Shown here in pieces: positions 21,489 through 33,268 of a stretch of 64,000 nucleotides of DNA. Origin of the DNA: Lactuca virosa (lineage: Eukaryota > Streptophyta > Magnoliopsida > Asterales > Asteraceae); NCBI GenBank assembly GCA_928212115.1, contig CAKMRJ010005412.1, positions 255,517,858 through 255,581,857 of the forward strand, given 5' to 3'. The notes beneath the pieces were generated by a model. That model worked only from the letters and a program-made list of their open reading frames with translations. It ran no database searches and was not told the origin of the DNA. How positions within the stretch are numbered: position 1 is the first letter of the stretch; each line of letters begins with the position of its first letter. Made by a program: the position numbers and the translations under genes.

Positions 21489-22400
21489 ATGGCAAATAAA
21501 AATATTGTAGCAAAAGACTGGTCTAGAATCATGTCTTTATGTGAGACATCATGAATCGTGTACCATTTGCTTTGGGTACAGGATCGATTGCATGTGCTAT
21601 AATATTTGTCATTTCTAAATTTTTTCAAATGCCCAGAGGCATTAAGAAGGGAAAAGGTCTAGAATTGGATATGACTAAAATGATTAAGCAATTGTCGAGG
21701 ACAATCTGAGGTTTACCAAAGATTGGTTGCTCAGGGACAGTTGGAAGTATAGTGCTAATTTTGGAAGGACCATATTGACATATTCTGAAAAGAGGAATCT
21801 CTTATTCAGAAGTGATAGTCAAAATGAGAATATGGAGTTGTCTCCATAGGTGGAAGTTATCTGTGTAAGATTAGAAAACTTAATGCAAGAAGCATGTCCA
21901 AAGCAATGTACTTTGAATATGAGACTTAGTTTCCATGGAGTTGATCTCCATTGGAATACCTTATAATGACTGTTGACAAGTCTTTGTGACTTTGTACATA
22001 TTCATTACAAGGGTCAGTGCATATAAGTTTAAAATCTAAACAGATTTCGATAAATGATAGGAATTTGAAATTCTCACATTTTTCGATAAGGATTTGGGAG
22101 TGTGAAATTAGAATCATTGAAATTATGTTCAATTGGTTTATTTCACAAAGTAAGGATCATAGACAAACATAAGTGCATACTTGGTGTATGGCAAAGCTAT
22201 TGTTTAAGAAAAACATAGTGTACATGCTTGGAGCATGGGACAACTAGTGTTTTTAATTCAAGTATAAAGTTGATAAAACCGAAACAATGAATAATGAGTA
22301 ATCAGTATGGTGATAAATAAAAGTGTTTATTTATATTCATAGGGTTTGATACCATATTTGATTCATTTATTCTTGTGTTTCACTTTGCATGTTTTGACTT

Positions 22401-23135
22401 CCAGAATAACTAAGTCGCTCTTCCTGAATGATTAAGTTATTCAAACCATCCACAGTCGGTCATATGTTGGAAGTAGATATGAATCAAGACTGTCATGGGT
22501 TGGTTTGTAGAGGTCCAAGTTGGTGGATAAAGTGGTGCTACAACACTCATGAGTGCTCATAAGTTCTGAGTATTGGATTCAACCCGCGCTCATTTGAATC
22601 ACTTCATGGATTTTATCACGAGTGATCATGAGACGATAATATCTTATATTCTTCAAACCTAGAGATATGAGTTGTTACTATGAGTTGGTTATACATTGAT
22701 TGCACGAAAACGCATTTGGTAACTCGATGTTATAAAACGTGCCTTTGTGTATGATTCAACAAGTAGTAGAACAAGCCATATGAGTCGAAGTTTATCCATT
22801 CCTTTTACCTTCGGGATAAAAGCGATATCTGTGGGCCCCTCGATGATTTAGCGATGCCACATGTGAGTGCTTGGCCAAGCCAGGACTGATTTGATTTGTT
22901 CAATCAGTCAGTCATCATAAATCGAAAATCGGGAAACAACAAATGGACAGAGAGAATGATTATAATCCATGTCTCAGTCCATATGATATCTAGAATGGAG
23001 GAATATATGATCCCTTATCTAATGGACAAGTCATTGACAAGGTCAGAGTTCGACAGCGGCTTTAAGAGCTACGACTGCTAGTTAGGTTTTTAAGTCATAC
23101 TCAATAATAGTTTTAGACTTATCCAAGTGGGAGAC
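22401..23135 (+). other. 3' untranslated part of element D and polypurine tract
   Basis: No gene. It ends with the purine tract CAAGTGGGAGAC (23124-23135) directly before the 3' LTR. The same text in D' is on the minus strand at 44184-44900. Confidence 0.7.
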
Positions 23136-23886
23136 TGTTGGATTAATGTCTAAGTCCATAACTATATTTGGTATGTACTTGACCGACCCGGCATGGTCCA
23201 TTTGGGTTGCACTTCACCGGCACAATTTATATGGATAGTCTTTTGAGAATAGTATATTTATGATTTATATTAATATATTATAAGTTCTAATATATTAATA
23301 TGGAATCATATTATTTAATTAGTATTGATCAAGAATTAATTTAGAATTAATTAAGTGATCAAAAAGAACTAATTAAATATGGACTCTTATATATATGGAA
23401 TGGGCCAAGTTCATTTAGGTTGGGCTAAGCTTTCATGGATGGTCCATGGAGCTTTTAACCCATGGATCCTATGTAAATGAAAGGTAATGGGTATTAGGGT
23501 TTACATGGATGTAACCCTAATCCTCCATAATATATAAAGGGGTCCTTGGCTCACAAAATTGGCACAAGTGTGTGAAAATAAGAGTGGGCCGATTTTAGTG
23601 TGGATACATATTCTCTCAAGTTCTTCCAAGGTGTTTTGGTGATTTGTGATTCCATTTGAGGCTTCCACACTATTGGGGCTAAGCTCTTAAAGCATGAAGA
23701 CATCAAGCTACATCAAAAGGTATGTCATCTAACTAGAACTTTGTAGTATGGGTGCTTCATAATGTGCTAGTTAGGATGAACCCTTGGAATAGTTAATATT
23801 TGCATGTATAATAGAGAAAACATAGATCCAAGGTTTATAGGGTTGCATGTACACCATAGGAGTGTTAGAATGCTCAAAACTCAACA
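23136..23886 (+). repeat. 3' LTR of element D
   Basis: 751 bp, nearly identical to 16411-17161 with a handful of substitutions and single-base differences (for example GACCCGACCCGG against GACCGACCCGG). Ends CTCAACA followed by the TSD CAGCA. Confidence 0.92.
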
Positions 23887-23891
23887 CAGCA

Positions 23892-26800
23892 TTGGTAGCC
23901 GTTCCCTTCGAAACCTGACAAATTCTGCACCGTTTAACATATCGATCCACCTCCTTGCGCATAGTAGGCCAAAAGTAAGATGATTGCACCAACTGTAAAG
24001 TGCGATCTCGCCCGACATGCCCCTCACCATGCAACTCCTTGATGATTTGAAGATGAAGACTAGAATCAGGGACACAAAACTGATTCCCTTTGAAAAGGAA
24101 ACCTTCATGCACTAGAAAATCAGACCTCCGCGCAGATTGTATATCCTGCAGAATAACAGAAAAGTAAGGATCAACAGCCAACTGCTCCATGAGGACATCC
24201 AACCCTGGCACACTAACCCTCATGGAAACTAGCAAATTACTTCTTCTACTCAAAGCATCTACCACCCGATTCGACACTCCAGACTTGTGATTCACAACAA
24301 AAGTGAACTTTTCCAAAAATGTCATCCACCGCCCATGCTTATGGGACACCTTATCTTGACTTCGGATGTGCTTTAGAGAATCATGATTCGTAAACAAAAC
24401 AAACTCTTTATGAAACAGGTAGTGACGCCAATGCTTTATAGCTTGGACCACTGCATAGAATTCAACATCATAAGTGCTATAACGCAACTTTGGCCCCGTC
24501 AACTTCTCACTGAAATAGGCAACCGGTCGTCCCCCTTGATTTAGAACTGCTCCAACTCCAACCTTTGAAGCATCCGTGTGTAATTCAAAACCTTGAGAAA
24601 AATATGGTAATACAAGAATCGGTGATGAGGTAAGTTTCTCTTTAACCAGTTGGTAAGCCAATTCTACCGCCTCTGTCCAAGTAAAGGTCTTCCCTTTCAT
24701 ACAATCAGTAATAGGTGCCATAAGGGAACTGAATTTTGGAATTAAACGCCTATAGAAAGAAGCAAGACCATGGAAGCTTCGTACTTCAGTGATGGTATTT
24801 GGAGTTGGCCATTGTCTGACAGCTTGCCACCTTAGATTCGTCCACCTGTATTCCTTCACCAGAAACAACATAACCCAAGAACAAGACTTTTGGGACCATG
24901 AATACACACTTCTTCACAGCTGCATACAAATTATCCCTGCGAAGTAAGGTCAAGACCTGTCGCACATGGATGACATGCTCTCCAGGAGTAGCACTGTAAA
25001 TAAGTATGTCATCAAAATAGACGACTACAAATTTACCAATAAAGGGCCTGAACAATTGGTTCATCACACGCATGAATGTACTAGGAGCATTTGATAAACC
25101 AAAAGGCATCATCAACCACTCATACAATCCTTCACGAGTCTTGAAGGCAGTTTTCCATTCATCACCCGGTCTAAGTCGAATCTGGTAGTACCCAGTCTTT
25201 AAGTCCAGTTTGGTAAAAATAGTGGCACCACCGGATCTGGTCAAGCAAGTCATCAAGTCGAGGAATTGGAAATCTGTACCTCACTGTGATCTTGTTGATG
25301 GCACGACTATCAACACACATACGCCAAGTACCATCCTTTTTAGGAGTCAACAAAGCAGGAACAGCACACGGGCTCATGCTTTCCCGAACATGACCTTTTG
25401 AAATTAATTCCTCCACCTGTCGACGCAACTCTTCATGCTCCCCAGGACTCATTCTGTAATGTGGCCTATTAGGCAACTGTGCTCCTGGTTGTAAATCAAT
25501 ATGGTGCTGGATCTCACGTAAAGGTGGCAGGCCATCAGGTAATTCATTAGGGAAAACATCATCAAATTCCTTAAGTACAGGAACCATAGCCTCAGGAACT
25601 TCAACCTCCTTAGTCACCTCCTTCCCGATCAACACAAAAATGCCACCTTCCGCCTCTAACTCCTCTTCGAACTGAGTAAGGGTTAACAGAGTACCCGAAG
25701 GTCTTGCAACAGGCTCCTTTGGCTTACTAGGAACCAAAGTTATCTTCACACCACCAAACATGAAACTATAAGTATTGGATCTCCCGTTATGATCTATATT
25801 ACGATCATACTCACAAGGCCTACCCAACAATAAGTGACAAGCATCCATCACAACCACATCACACCAAACATCATCTTTATATGTAGTACCAATAGAAAAT
25901 GGAACAAGAGCTAGTTTAGATACAGTTACCTCACCACCCTTCTTAAGCCATTGTAGCTTGTAAGGCTTGGATCTATTTTTAGTTTTCAACGCCAACTTTT
26001 GAACCGCCTTTTCAGATACCAGGTTATCACAACTTCCTGAATCAATAACGAAGGAACAAACCTTACCTAAAATAGTACATGTTGACTGGAAGATGTTATG
26101 TTTGAGCCAATCATCACCAATAACTTTCGGTGTATAACAAGAGCGTCTCACCACCAAATTCACTCCTACATCTCCAGTTACAACTTCTTCTTCGAATTGA
26201 GGCTCGTCATCATACACCGGGACATCTTCGTAATTTTCACCAACATCATCATTTTGCCAATCTTCGGGCTCAACAAACAAGTGTCGTTTACCAGCCTTCT
26301 TGCACTTTGATTGTCGGTGACCCGTCTCTCCACAATTAAAACACTTTAAGCCACTACTACCAGGCCCCTTAGGGATTGGTCCAACACTGGTACCTGTTGG
26401 CCTCTGTTGATTAGGCACAACACGGGGTACTATACCACCCGTCCCAGGACTTCCTCCAACAATGACAGACGAAGATGAACCGCCCACCCGACGGTTTTGT
26501 TTCTCAAAAACCAATGCTCGTTGGTGTGCTTCAGAAATGGATACCGGGTCAAACATATTCACAGAGCCCATGATCTGAACCCGTAAACCTCCAACATATC
26601 GAGCCACAAGTTGTTCCTCTGTCTCCTGAATATCATTTCGAGCGATTAATTGGTAGAACTCGGTTGTATAATCATCAACCGACTTCGGACCCTGCTTCAG
26701 ATTCTGTAGGCGTTGGTACATCAATCGTTAAAAATTATGGGGCAAAAAGTTGGACCGCAAACACTTCTTCATCTTTCTCCAAGTCACAACCTTTGATTTT

Positions 26801-27285
26801 CCGAGTCTATCTCGAGTCAGTTTCAACTGTTACCACCGTGCGGATGCCCTGCCATGTAGCCTGGTTGTGATCAATGGAACTCTCTTGTTTTCAGGAACTT
26901 CTTTGAACTCAAACACTTCTTCAACTGTTGCCAACCAGTCAATGAACCCCTCCGGATTCAAACTAACCCCATCAAATTCTGGTATATCAATTCTCAATCC
27001 AGCCTCCCAACGCCTATTATCAGCCCCACGATTATGCCTTGTCTGCCTCACCGGGTTCTCATCGGAAGACGAACCGCCACCATCACCAAACGGATTCCCA
27101 AACTCTTCATCTTCCACTTGTGAGTGAGTTTGAGACCTGTTTCCTCCTCGATTCATCAGTTCGACCATTCGACTAGTCAATTGGTCAACCATTTGATCCA
27201 TCCTCTCCTCCATCCGTGCCATAAAACGTTGTTCTAGTTCCTGTTCATGAACATCACCGGGTGGTCTGTTTCTCCTTGGAGGCAT
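23892..27285 (-). pseudogene. element B gag, protease, RT, RNase H and integrase zinc-binding region
   Basis: Start MPPRRNRPPGDVHEQELEQR at 27285. Order: gag (PEGFIDWLATVEEVFEF), knuckle CFNCGETGHRQSKC, protease FVIDSGSCDNLVS (active DSG kept), RT (YRFPIPRLDDLL, FGLSNAPSTFMRVM, VVVYFDDILIY), RNase H (HTDASKVGVGAVL, HVIDALSR-like VVDALSR), and integrase HHCC (ELHGEGHVGRDRTLQLV, CRICQVSKGTATNA). Damage relative to the second copy at 48229: TAA for a Lys codon near 26828, TAA for a Gln codon near 26728, and 1-nt insertions near 25230 and 24828. At 23891 it is cut by D between the zinc-binding domain and the catalytic core. Confidence 0.92.
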
Positions 27286-27298
27286 TTTGAACCAGGAA

Positions 27299-27316
27299 TT
27301 CGGCTCTGATACCGAC
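27299..27316 (-). other. primer-binding site of element B
   Basis: Sense GGTATCAGAGCC (27302-27313), tRNA-iMet type, three bases from the 5' LTR. Confidence 0.85.
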
Positions 27317-27843
27317 TGATGCAGCGAACAAATGACCAAAGATCAAAACTGTTGATTCTAGAAGAATACCCAGGATAATCTTGCCCAAACCACGTAGATT
27401 CTATGAATACCGTGGGATTGGCTTCAAAATTCGGTAAACACACACGAAATTTTGAGAGAAAAATGAAAGTTCTTTAAACTGATCAATGACCATCCAAATT
27501 ACATCAGAAAGACTTAAATAAGAAGCAGAATTTTAAAAGAAACCCTAAAGAGACATGGGCCAAACACAAACCCAAAAACAAAGTCCAAAAATTATGAAAA
27601 AAAACACAAAAATGTCCATAAGTCCAATTTAGAAAGCGATTTATGGACTCAAAAATGGGTAAGTCCCCTTCAGGCACTTATCCAGACGTGCTCCTTGCTT
27701 CAAGCTTCAATTTGACTGGTCGTAGGCCCAAAACAGAGATCCATAGCCAAAGTTATGGCCGTTTCCGTGAAGCCCCTTTAGTCACACGATTGTGGGCCTC
27801 TAGGAACGCAAGTGCCCGATCCTCCACACTAGGGCCCGCATCA
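27317..27843 (-). repeat. 5' LTR of element B
   Basis: 527 bp, TGATGC..GCATCA. Similar to 15001-15468 and to 47670-48197 (528 bp). Followed by the TSD GTTTC. Confidence 0.92.
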
Positions 27844-28822
27844 GTTTCCGAACCGAAAGACCCTTTTTCTCGGGACTCCGGGAGCCTCGGGGCTTCCTTC
27901 GGGTGCTAGGGGGTTTACCTAGACTTTAGGGGGGGTTAGGGAGGTAGTGAGAGAAAGTAGAGAGAGAAGTGGGAATGGAGTGAGAAATGAGGGCTGCCTT
28001 CGCTCCCTTTTATAGCCACCAGCTACGGAGTACGTTGGGCGTTCCTGCGAGGGTATGCAGGGCGTACCTCGTACGCAGGGCGTTCCGGCCTTACGCTGCG
28101 CGTTCATACAGACAAGTGTCTGAGTCCGGGTGGGGGGACGTGGATCATTCCGAGACCAAGCGAATCCGAACGCGGGGCGTTCCCCTCTTGTACGCGCTGC
28201 GTAGCGAGCCAGCTGTCACCCATCCGAGGCGAGTCCGTGATCAGCAAGCGACGGCCCAGATCGAGCCACGTCATCATCCCCTCGCAGGTTTCACAATTTT
28301 CCTTCCCGACTTCTAAAATTCGTAACTCTCGCATACGAGCTCCGTTTTCGTCTGTCTTTTTATCGTTACGCTACTATTAACGAGATCTTCGATTCTCATT
28401 TAGGTTGTGTTGGCTAAAAATCGCTCGATCTAATATTCAAACTTCGGGTTGTACACTGCTAAGCCGAAACTTCGAAAAATCATAACTTCCTCATACGAAG
28501 TCAGATTTGGGCGTTCTTTTTATGCACGCTCTCGGTTTAATGTATTCTACGACTTTCGTTTAGATTGCTAAGGCCGAATATCACTCTATCGAAAATTTAC
28601 TATTTACGCTTCCCGATGTCGTGTCGGTTCCGTCGCGAAACTTCGACGGGTCATAACTTCTTCGTTATAACTCGGATTTCGGCGTTCTTTATATGTACGG
28701 AACCCTTGAGACATATTCTACAACTTGGTTAAGATTATTTATTCTAAATAATCTTTTGTCGGAAAGTCGTTTTCGACCCCTATTATCTCTAAATTGACTA
28801 GCCCGGATCTACGGGCGTTACA
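27844..28822 (-). mobile_element. LTR F, segment 2
   Basis: Continues F after B and ends CGGGCGTTACA at 28822, then the TSD CCATA. It carries ACGC.GGGCGT words between 28023 and 28205. A cytosine-poor AGGGAGGTAGTGAGAG stretch (27940-27985) is where the inverted copy in D' breaks off. Confidence 0.9.
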
Positions 28823-28987
28823 CCATAAGCATGTATATTACAAATAACTACACATAAATCACATAATACTCAAATAATTTCCCATTATTATATCGAATAA
28901 ATTATTATTCGATAATTTCCCTAATTATTATTCTATTTTGGACCCTAATCATCTAATTAATGCCTAGCGAGAAACGCGGGCGTTACA
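28823..28987 (-). mobile_element. LTR H, segment 3
   Basis: Last 165 bp of H including the F TSD, AT-rich, ending GCGGGCGTTACA at 28987. The TSD TATGT follows at 28988-28992. Confidence 0.88.
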
Positions 28988-28992
28988 TATGT

Positions 28993-29464
28993 TGTAGTGA
29001 TCTATTAGATTGGTAGATCTGTTATGATTGTATGTGTTTGTTGGTTATTGTTTATTTGTTTAAATATGTGGACATGTTGTGGTTGGGTTGAGGCGGTCCT
29101 GCTTTGTGCTGTTGGAAAAGATACCCGGCGATCCATGTATACTGTAGGCCTTGCGAGGCGGTCCAGTTAGACTGTAGGCTCATGTGTGCATGCATTGTAT
29201 GTGTATTGTTGTGTGGGGTATTTTGGGGAACTCACTAAGCTTTAGCTTACAGTTGTGGACATAAATGTTTCAGGTACTTCAGAGGATCGGGGAAAGGCGA
29301 AGGCGTGATCATACACATCATCCTGTTGATTTACGTTTAAGAGATGTTACTGATACTCTGATTTTATGACTATGATTTGAAAAATGAGATCGATACCTTA
29401 TGATTTTATGGAATTGTCTTTTGGAAAATGAAACTTTTTTACTATGGTTTTTTGGGACGTTTCA
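28993..29464 (+). mobile_element. LTR G, segment 2
   Basis: Contains GGGGAACTCACTAAGCTT like LTR I and ends TTTGGGACGTTTCA at 29464, followed by the TSD AAAGA. It closes the outermost layer of the nest. Confidence 0.9.
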
Positions 29465-30917
29465 AAAGACCAATTTGCAAGCCGATGTGGGTGGTCTTAA
29501 AAAGATAATATGTCCAACATGTTCATTTATGGAGAGAAAGGAAAGTTTAACATATATGAGAATGTCACATCTATGTGAGATACACCATCAATCCCATTAG
29601 AAAGTGAGTGTGGATGATGACAAACAAAGAGATGTTAAGCCATGGAGAAGTCAGACACTGACTCTGATACCATGTAAGATATATATAGTCCTTGGTTTAT
29701 TCTCCAAAATGACCTTATGTAGATAGAAAGAGAAATCTCCAACATATGTAAAGACATTTGAGAATGTATTGTACTAATATGAGATATACTAACATAAACT
29801 TCAAATGAGGCAAAAAGGTTTTGAGATTTGTATCAATGTTGATCATAACCCTAAGTTCAAACATGCTTTCATCCATTTGCAGGTGACATCTTCCATCTAC
29901 AAAAATATAGTTTACTCAAAGAAATACCCATGTTGATAAATGTATAACAGTTCAATAACGTGTTACAAGAAACACAAAAAAAATGAAAAACCAACTGAGA
30001 AATTAAAGAACATATAAAATCTATTCTTGAAATAAACATAGCTATCACACCAATGGGGAAATTAAATCATTAAAGTAACAATCTCAACACAAACTTATAA
30101 ATAAGATTGGTAATAAGAGAACTCCTTGATTAGATGTGCATTTTCTACTTATTGTGCTTTTGATCAGATGTGCACTTTCTACCGAGCCTTGAATGGGAGG
30201 GGGAGTGGTGTTGTTGAGGCCAACATATAAATAACCTTATATTCTAACACATTTTTAGTATATAATAGTAAAGAGATCGATTCCGCGGAAATTTGCCCAA
30301 TTTGTATATATCTATATGATCTATTTGTAAAAATGATTTTGTGAAAAAATTTAAATAAAAATAAGGGGTTTTAGTTTATTTGTTTTGAAAAAACAAGTAA
30401 TTAGTGAAAATAAGTAAATAACAAGTGATGTGAATCAATAATGGGAGATAATCAACATTGGAATTTCATCACATAAACCAACTAGCAAATCTATAATCAA
30501 GAATTATAGTAAAATACTTGTAATTTAATATAATTTGGATATAGCAACTCAAAAGCTTGAGTTATTAAATTATTCCTAAATGGTAGGGTGGTTAGAAATT
30601 CAAATGGAAGTTGTATTCATAGATGAAGGAACACAAGTTAATAAAACTTTCAAAAATAAACTAGATATTCATAGATTACTTCTAATGTTAGACTAAATAA
30701 AAGCATCATCACATATAACTAAGACAAAAGAGTAGAAGTTAATTGTACCAAGCATCCCTCACCATAGCCACTATATCAACCCCAACTATAACTCTAGATG
30801 AGAAGCACCCTCCATCCACTCAATATTTCAAGTTAAAAAGATGAAAATGGAGACAACCATGGAAAATGGCCTCCAAGAAGCTCCAAGAACCCTTTGGATA
30901 TCTTTTACACTCGTATC

Positions 30918-31075
30918 CTAAGTTCATTAAAGGAAAGAAAAGAAAAGACAATGAGAGAAAAGAAAAGAAAGGAATTGATCTTCCTTTCATTTCCCTCTGA
31001 TTCTTCCGATTTTGGAGGACAATTTGTAGAGGAAATTAACATGAATCTTTCTTTCCTTTCTCTTCTCTTCTTTCC
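30918..31075. repeat. purine/pyrimidine inverted repeat
   Basis: AAAGGAAAGAAAAGAAAAG-type text (30930-30985) faces CTTTCTTTCCTTTCTCTTCT (31048-31070). It could form a hairpin or triplex, and produces spurious frames on both strands. Confidence 0.5.
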
Positions 31076-31878
31076 GATAAATAAACTCGAGAGCAATGAT
31101 CATTCCAAATCTTCCCGCTTCCTTTCTTTTCTCTTGTTTAATTAAACTTTGGAGCGGAGTGTTAGTCGAGATCTGGTGAAAGTGGCACCAACCATACCCC
31201 ATATAGTAGTTCCAAATGTGAACACTGAACAGACAAAAATATCCATGAGTGGATTATGTGGTTCGATTATAACTATAAGTGAGCCACATAAGTGGTTAGA
31301 TATGTCTTTTTTAAGCCCCAAGATTCAGCAATAGTGTCACTATCTTGGAGATATCCTTCAACCTTCTTTGTCAACACACATCAATTATTTGACCATACAA
31401 TTCCACCAATCTTTAGCCACTATATTTGCACTAAAGGCCCACTTCTTTGTGAAGACTTAGCCCAAGACTTCCTTCTTTCTTCCAACTCCAAAGCCCAATA
31501 AAATGTGTTGCAAAGCCCAAAACTTTCCGTCATTGCTCTCGCTTAATCCTGCCCTGCACCGGTCTTCTAAAAATTAGAAATTAAACATAAAGACTCAAAA
31601 ATACATTATATGTCGATAAACAAGATAAAAAAAATATGCAAGATGAATTAACTAAAAACAAATAAAAATATACTAAATAAATTATAAAAAAAAAATAATA
31701 TACAGTTATCAAGGAGATGAAGAGTTAATAAGATGCAAATAAGTCATCAGCAGGATATATATGTCCATAATATCATCCTCTGTCCATGTTGTATGTTGTT
31801 GTTGTGATAATGTGTATGAGGCTCGTGAAAAAAAGAGAAAAAATATATATGAATTGTGGGAAAGGAGATGGAGGGGTT

Positions 31879-31879
<1 letters not shown>

Positions 31880-31921
<42 letters not shown>
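31880..31921. repeat. (TAA)n microsatellite
   Basis: About 14 uninterrupted units. Confidence 0.95.
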
Positions 31922-31925
<4 letters not shown>

Positions 31926-32082
31926 TAAACTTATATATAAATTATGAAGCCCCTTATGAACAGTAAAAGGGGGAATTTTTTATTTTTAGCCCCTGGACTT
32001 TTTATATTTGTGGGTTTTGTCAATTTTAGTCCATGTTCAAATTATATATATATATTCCTAGTCAATACGTGGTCAATGATGG

Positions 32083-33268
32083 TTGTGGATGAAGACTCTT
32101 GCTCATAGATATGTGTCCGCTTCTCCATCTCCACCATTTTGTTCTCAAATGAAATGCTTACACAAATCGCGTCCCCACATCCATCGATCCAAATACATAT
32201 CTCTTCTTCGTATCTCTCTATGTCTACTGCTCGCCTTCCCCACTACTCTTATTCTTAGAAGAAATAGACCAGCGATCCACCGCCTATTCACCTAATATCG
32301 ATCTCTCTACCGCTTAAGTTTCTAGAGCACGTCGATTGTGTTCACCACCATCTTTTCCAATCTGGTTTCAAGCGAACATCGATTTGTGTTAACCGCTCCA
32401 TCGAAACCCTTTATCATATTCTCTCATACATTCCAATCGGCTATGTGGAGGAGACACAGACATCATCAATGCCTTCTATGGTGGCGATGGCTGCAATGGA
32501 GGGCAGTGGTGGTTATTGTGGATGAAATCGGTCTGGTGCTGCCTATTGGTGCATCCTATATACTTCTGCTCCGTCCTTCCCACCACCATTGTCCTATTGG
32601 AATTTATTCACAAAACTTTTAGACATTGCCAACACAATTTCTTGCCAGATGTTTTCCACAGACCCAACCTTCTGTTATTGTTCGTTGTTTGGAAGTATTT
32701 TGGAGTTTCACTTCTCGGTGAGATTTTAGGTCAGTTTGCAACGGACGTCAGCCTCAGATTCAAGTTTATGGATTTTCGATTTGGAAGGTGGTTTTTCTTG
32801 TGTTCTGTAAGCTTATGCTTTGTGGAGGTTCGTTTCTATTATGGCGATAGTTTTTGCTTACAATGTCATGTGCCATATATTACTTACAAGGTCAAAGAGA
32901 GGCAGATGCTTCAAGGGCTTAATCCATCTCACTAAATTAGTAATCTTACTTATGTCCTGTCTAATCATAGTGTACACATTCCAACCACATGATCGTATTT
33001 CCTTGTATTTTCTAGAAATATATGCATATAATAAGAGGCAGGGTAAGCGTTTGATGCTCTTGATATGTGCGTTGTTAAGAAACGAAAGAAATTTATTACT
33101 GAAATTGTGTTTGATAGTAGGGCTTACTTAAATTGTCTTTTGCTAACTGTAGGGACTGAAAAAGGTAAGACTGATATGTTTGGAGATGACGACAACTTTA
33201 AGGAATTTGATATCAATCGGGGTGAATTTTACCATTACATTTTCAATTTCAAAAATTATATTCAATGA
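32083..33268 (+). other. gene-like remnant, function not recognised
   Basis: Less AT-rich than its surroundings with several overlapping plus-strand frames (32083-32295, 32338-32622, 32516-32935, 32820-33131, 33065-33268). None resembles a family I know. The last, 67 codons, has a charged middle (GDDDNFKEFDINRGEFYHY). 32160-32340 looks like a plant 5' untranslated region (TC-rich). It could be a captured or decayed gene or chance composition. No start, splice or frame model can be defended. Confidence 0.2.

Larger units (their letters stand above)
19443..22400 (+). pseudogene. decayed copia pol region of element D
   Basis: No frame over about 90 codons is open on the sense strand. Scraps resemble Ty1/copia integrase: around 20095-20150 KYGYTYKFKYNSETLE-like text recalls the FSRYGYVYLIKHKSETFE segment, and 20905-20950 reads ETLPPSRFEADGK. 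Everything else is stops and frameshifts. The same decayed text is shared by D', so it was already inactive when the copies spread. Antisense frames such as the one at 19762-19959 are not taken as genes. Confidence 0.55.
16411..23886 (+). mobile_element. element D: Ty1/copia-derived element with degenerate gag-pol
   Basis: 7476 bp. Both LTRs are 751 bp, TSD CAGCA (16406-16410, 23887-23891). The primer-binding site fits tRNA-Met, and the polypurine tract AAGTGGGAGAC precedes the 3' LTR. Inside are a long AT-rich leader, a copia-like gag remnant, a pol region of several kb recognisable only in scraps, and four hairpins with a shared loop. The two LTRs are near-identical by eye, so insertion is recent, yet the interior lacks any full gene. 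This points to a non-autonomous family amplified with partner proteins. The copia assignment rests on the gag and integrase-like scraps. Confidence 0.88.
15001..27843 (-). mobile_element. element B: full-length Ty3/gypsy, CRM-like chromovirus, inactive
   Basis: TSD GTTTC on both sides. LTRs 15001-15468 and 27317-27843 begin TGATGC and end GCATCA. Primer-binding site GGTATCAGAGCC lies next to the 5' LTR. Internal order on the minus strand: gag, protease, RT, RNase H, integrase. Element D splits the integrase. The integrase frame runs into the 3' LTR, the LTR starts TGATG, and the gag and integrase text resemble CRM elements; those three traits together suggest the CRM clade. At least two nonsense codons and two 1-nt frameshifts disable it. 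Confidence 0.9.
29465..32082. other. AT-rich low-repeat island, no gene recognised
   Basis: Ancestral flank of LTR G. 29655-29680 contains GACTCTGATACCATGTAAGA, which read in reverse looks like a copia primer-binding site next to an LTR end, but no LTR pair was found. 30918-31140 is purine/pyrimidine-rich. 31880-31921 is a TAA microsatellite. 31980-32035 (AGCCCCTGGACTTTTTATAT, TTTTAGTCCATG) resembles terminal text of some DNA transposons, but no partner end was found. Small frames here look random. Confidence 0.5.

Noticed and set aside
26098..27127. plus-strand frames across B gag-pol
   Set aside because: Shadows of the strongly supported minus-strand gag and protease.
27643..28316. frames of 88 and 109 codons in LTRs B and F
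   Set aside because: Shared by LTR copies, cross LTR borders, no recognisable domain.
29655..29690. copia element starting from the primer-site-like GACTCTGATACCATG
   Set aside because: No matching LTR pair, polypurine tract or coding region found nearby; kept only as a remark.
30894..31202. Lys/Arg- and Phe/Ser-rich frames on both strands
   Set aside because: Product of the purine/pyrimidine inverted repeat.
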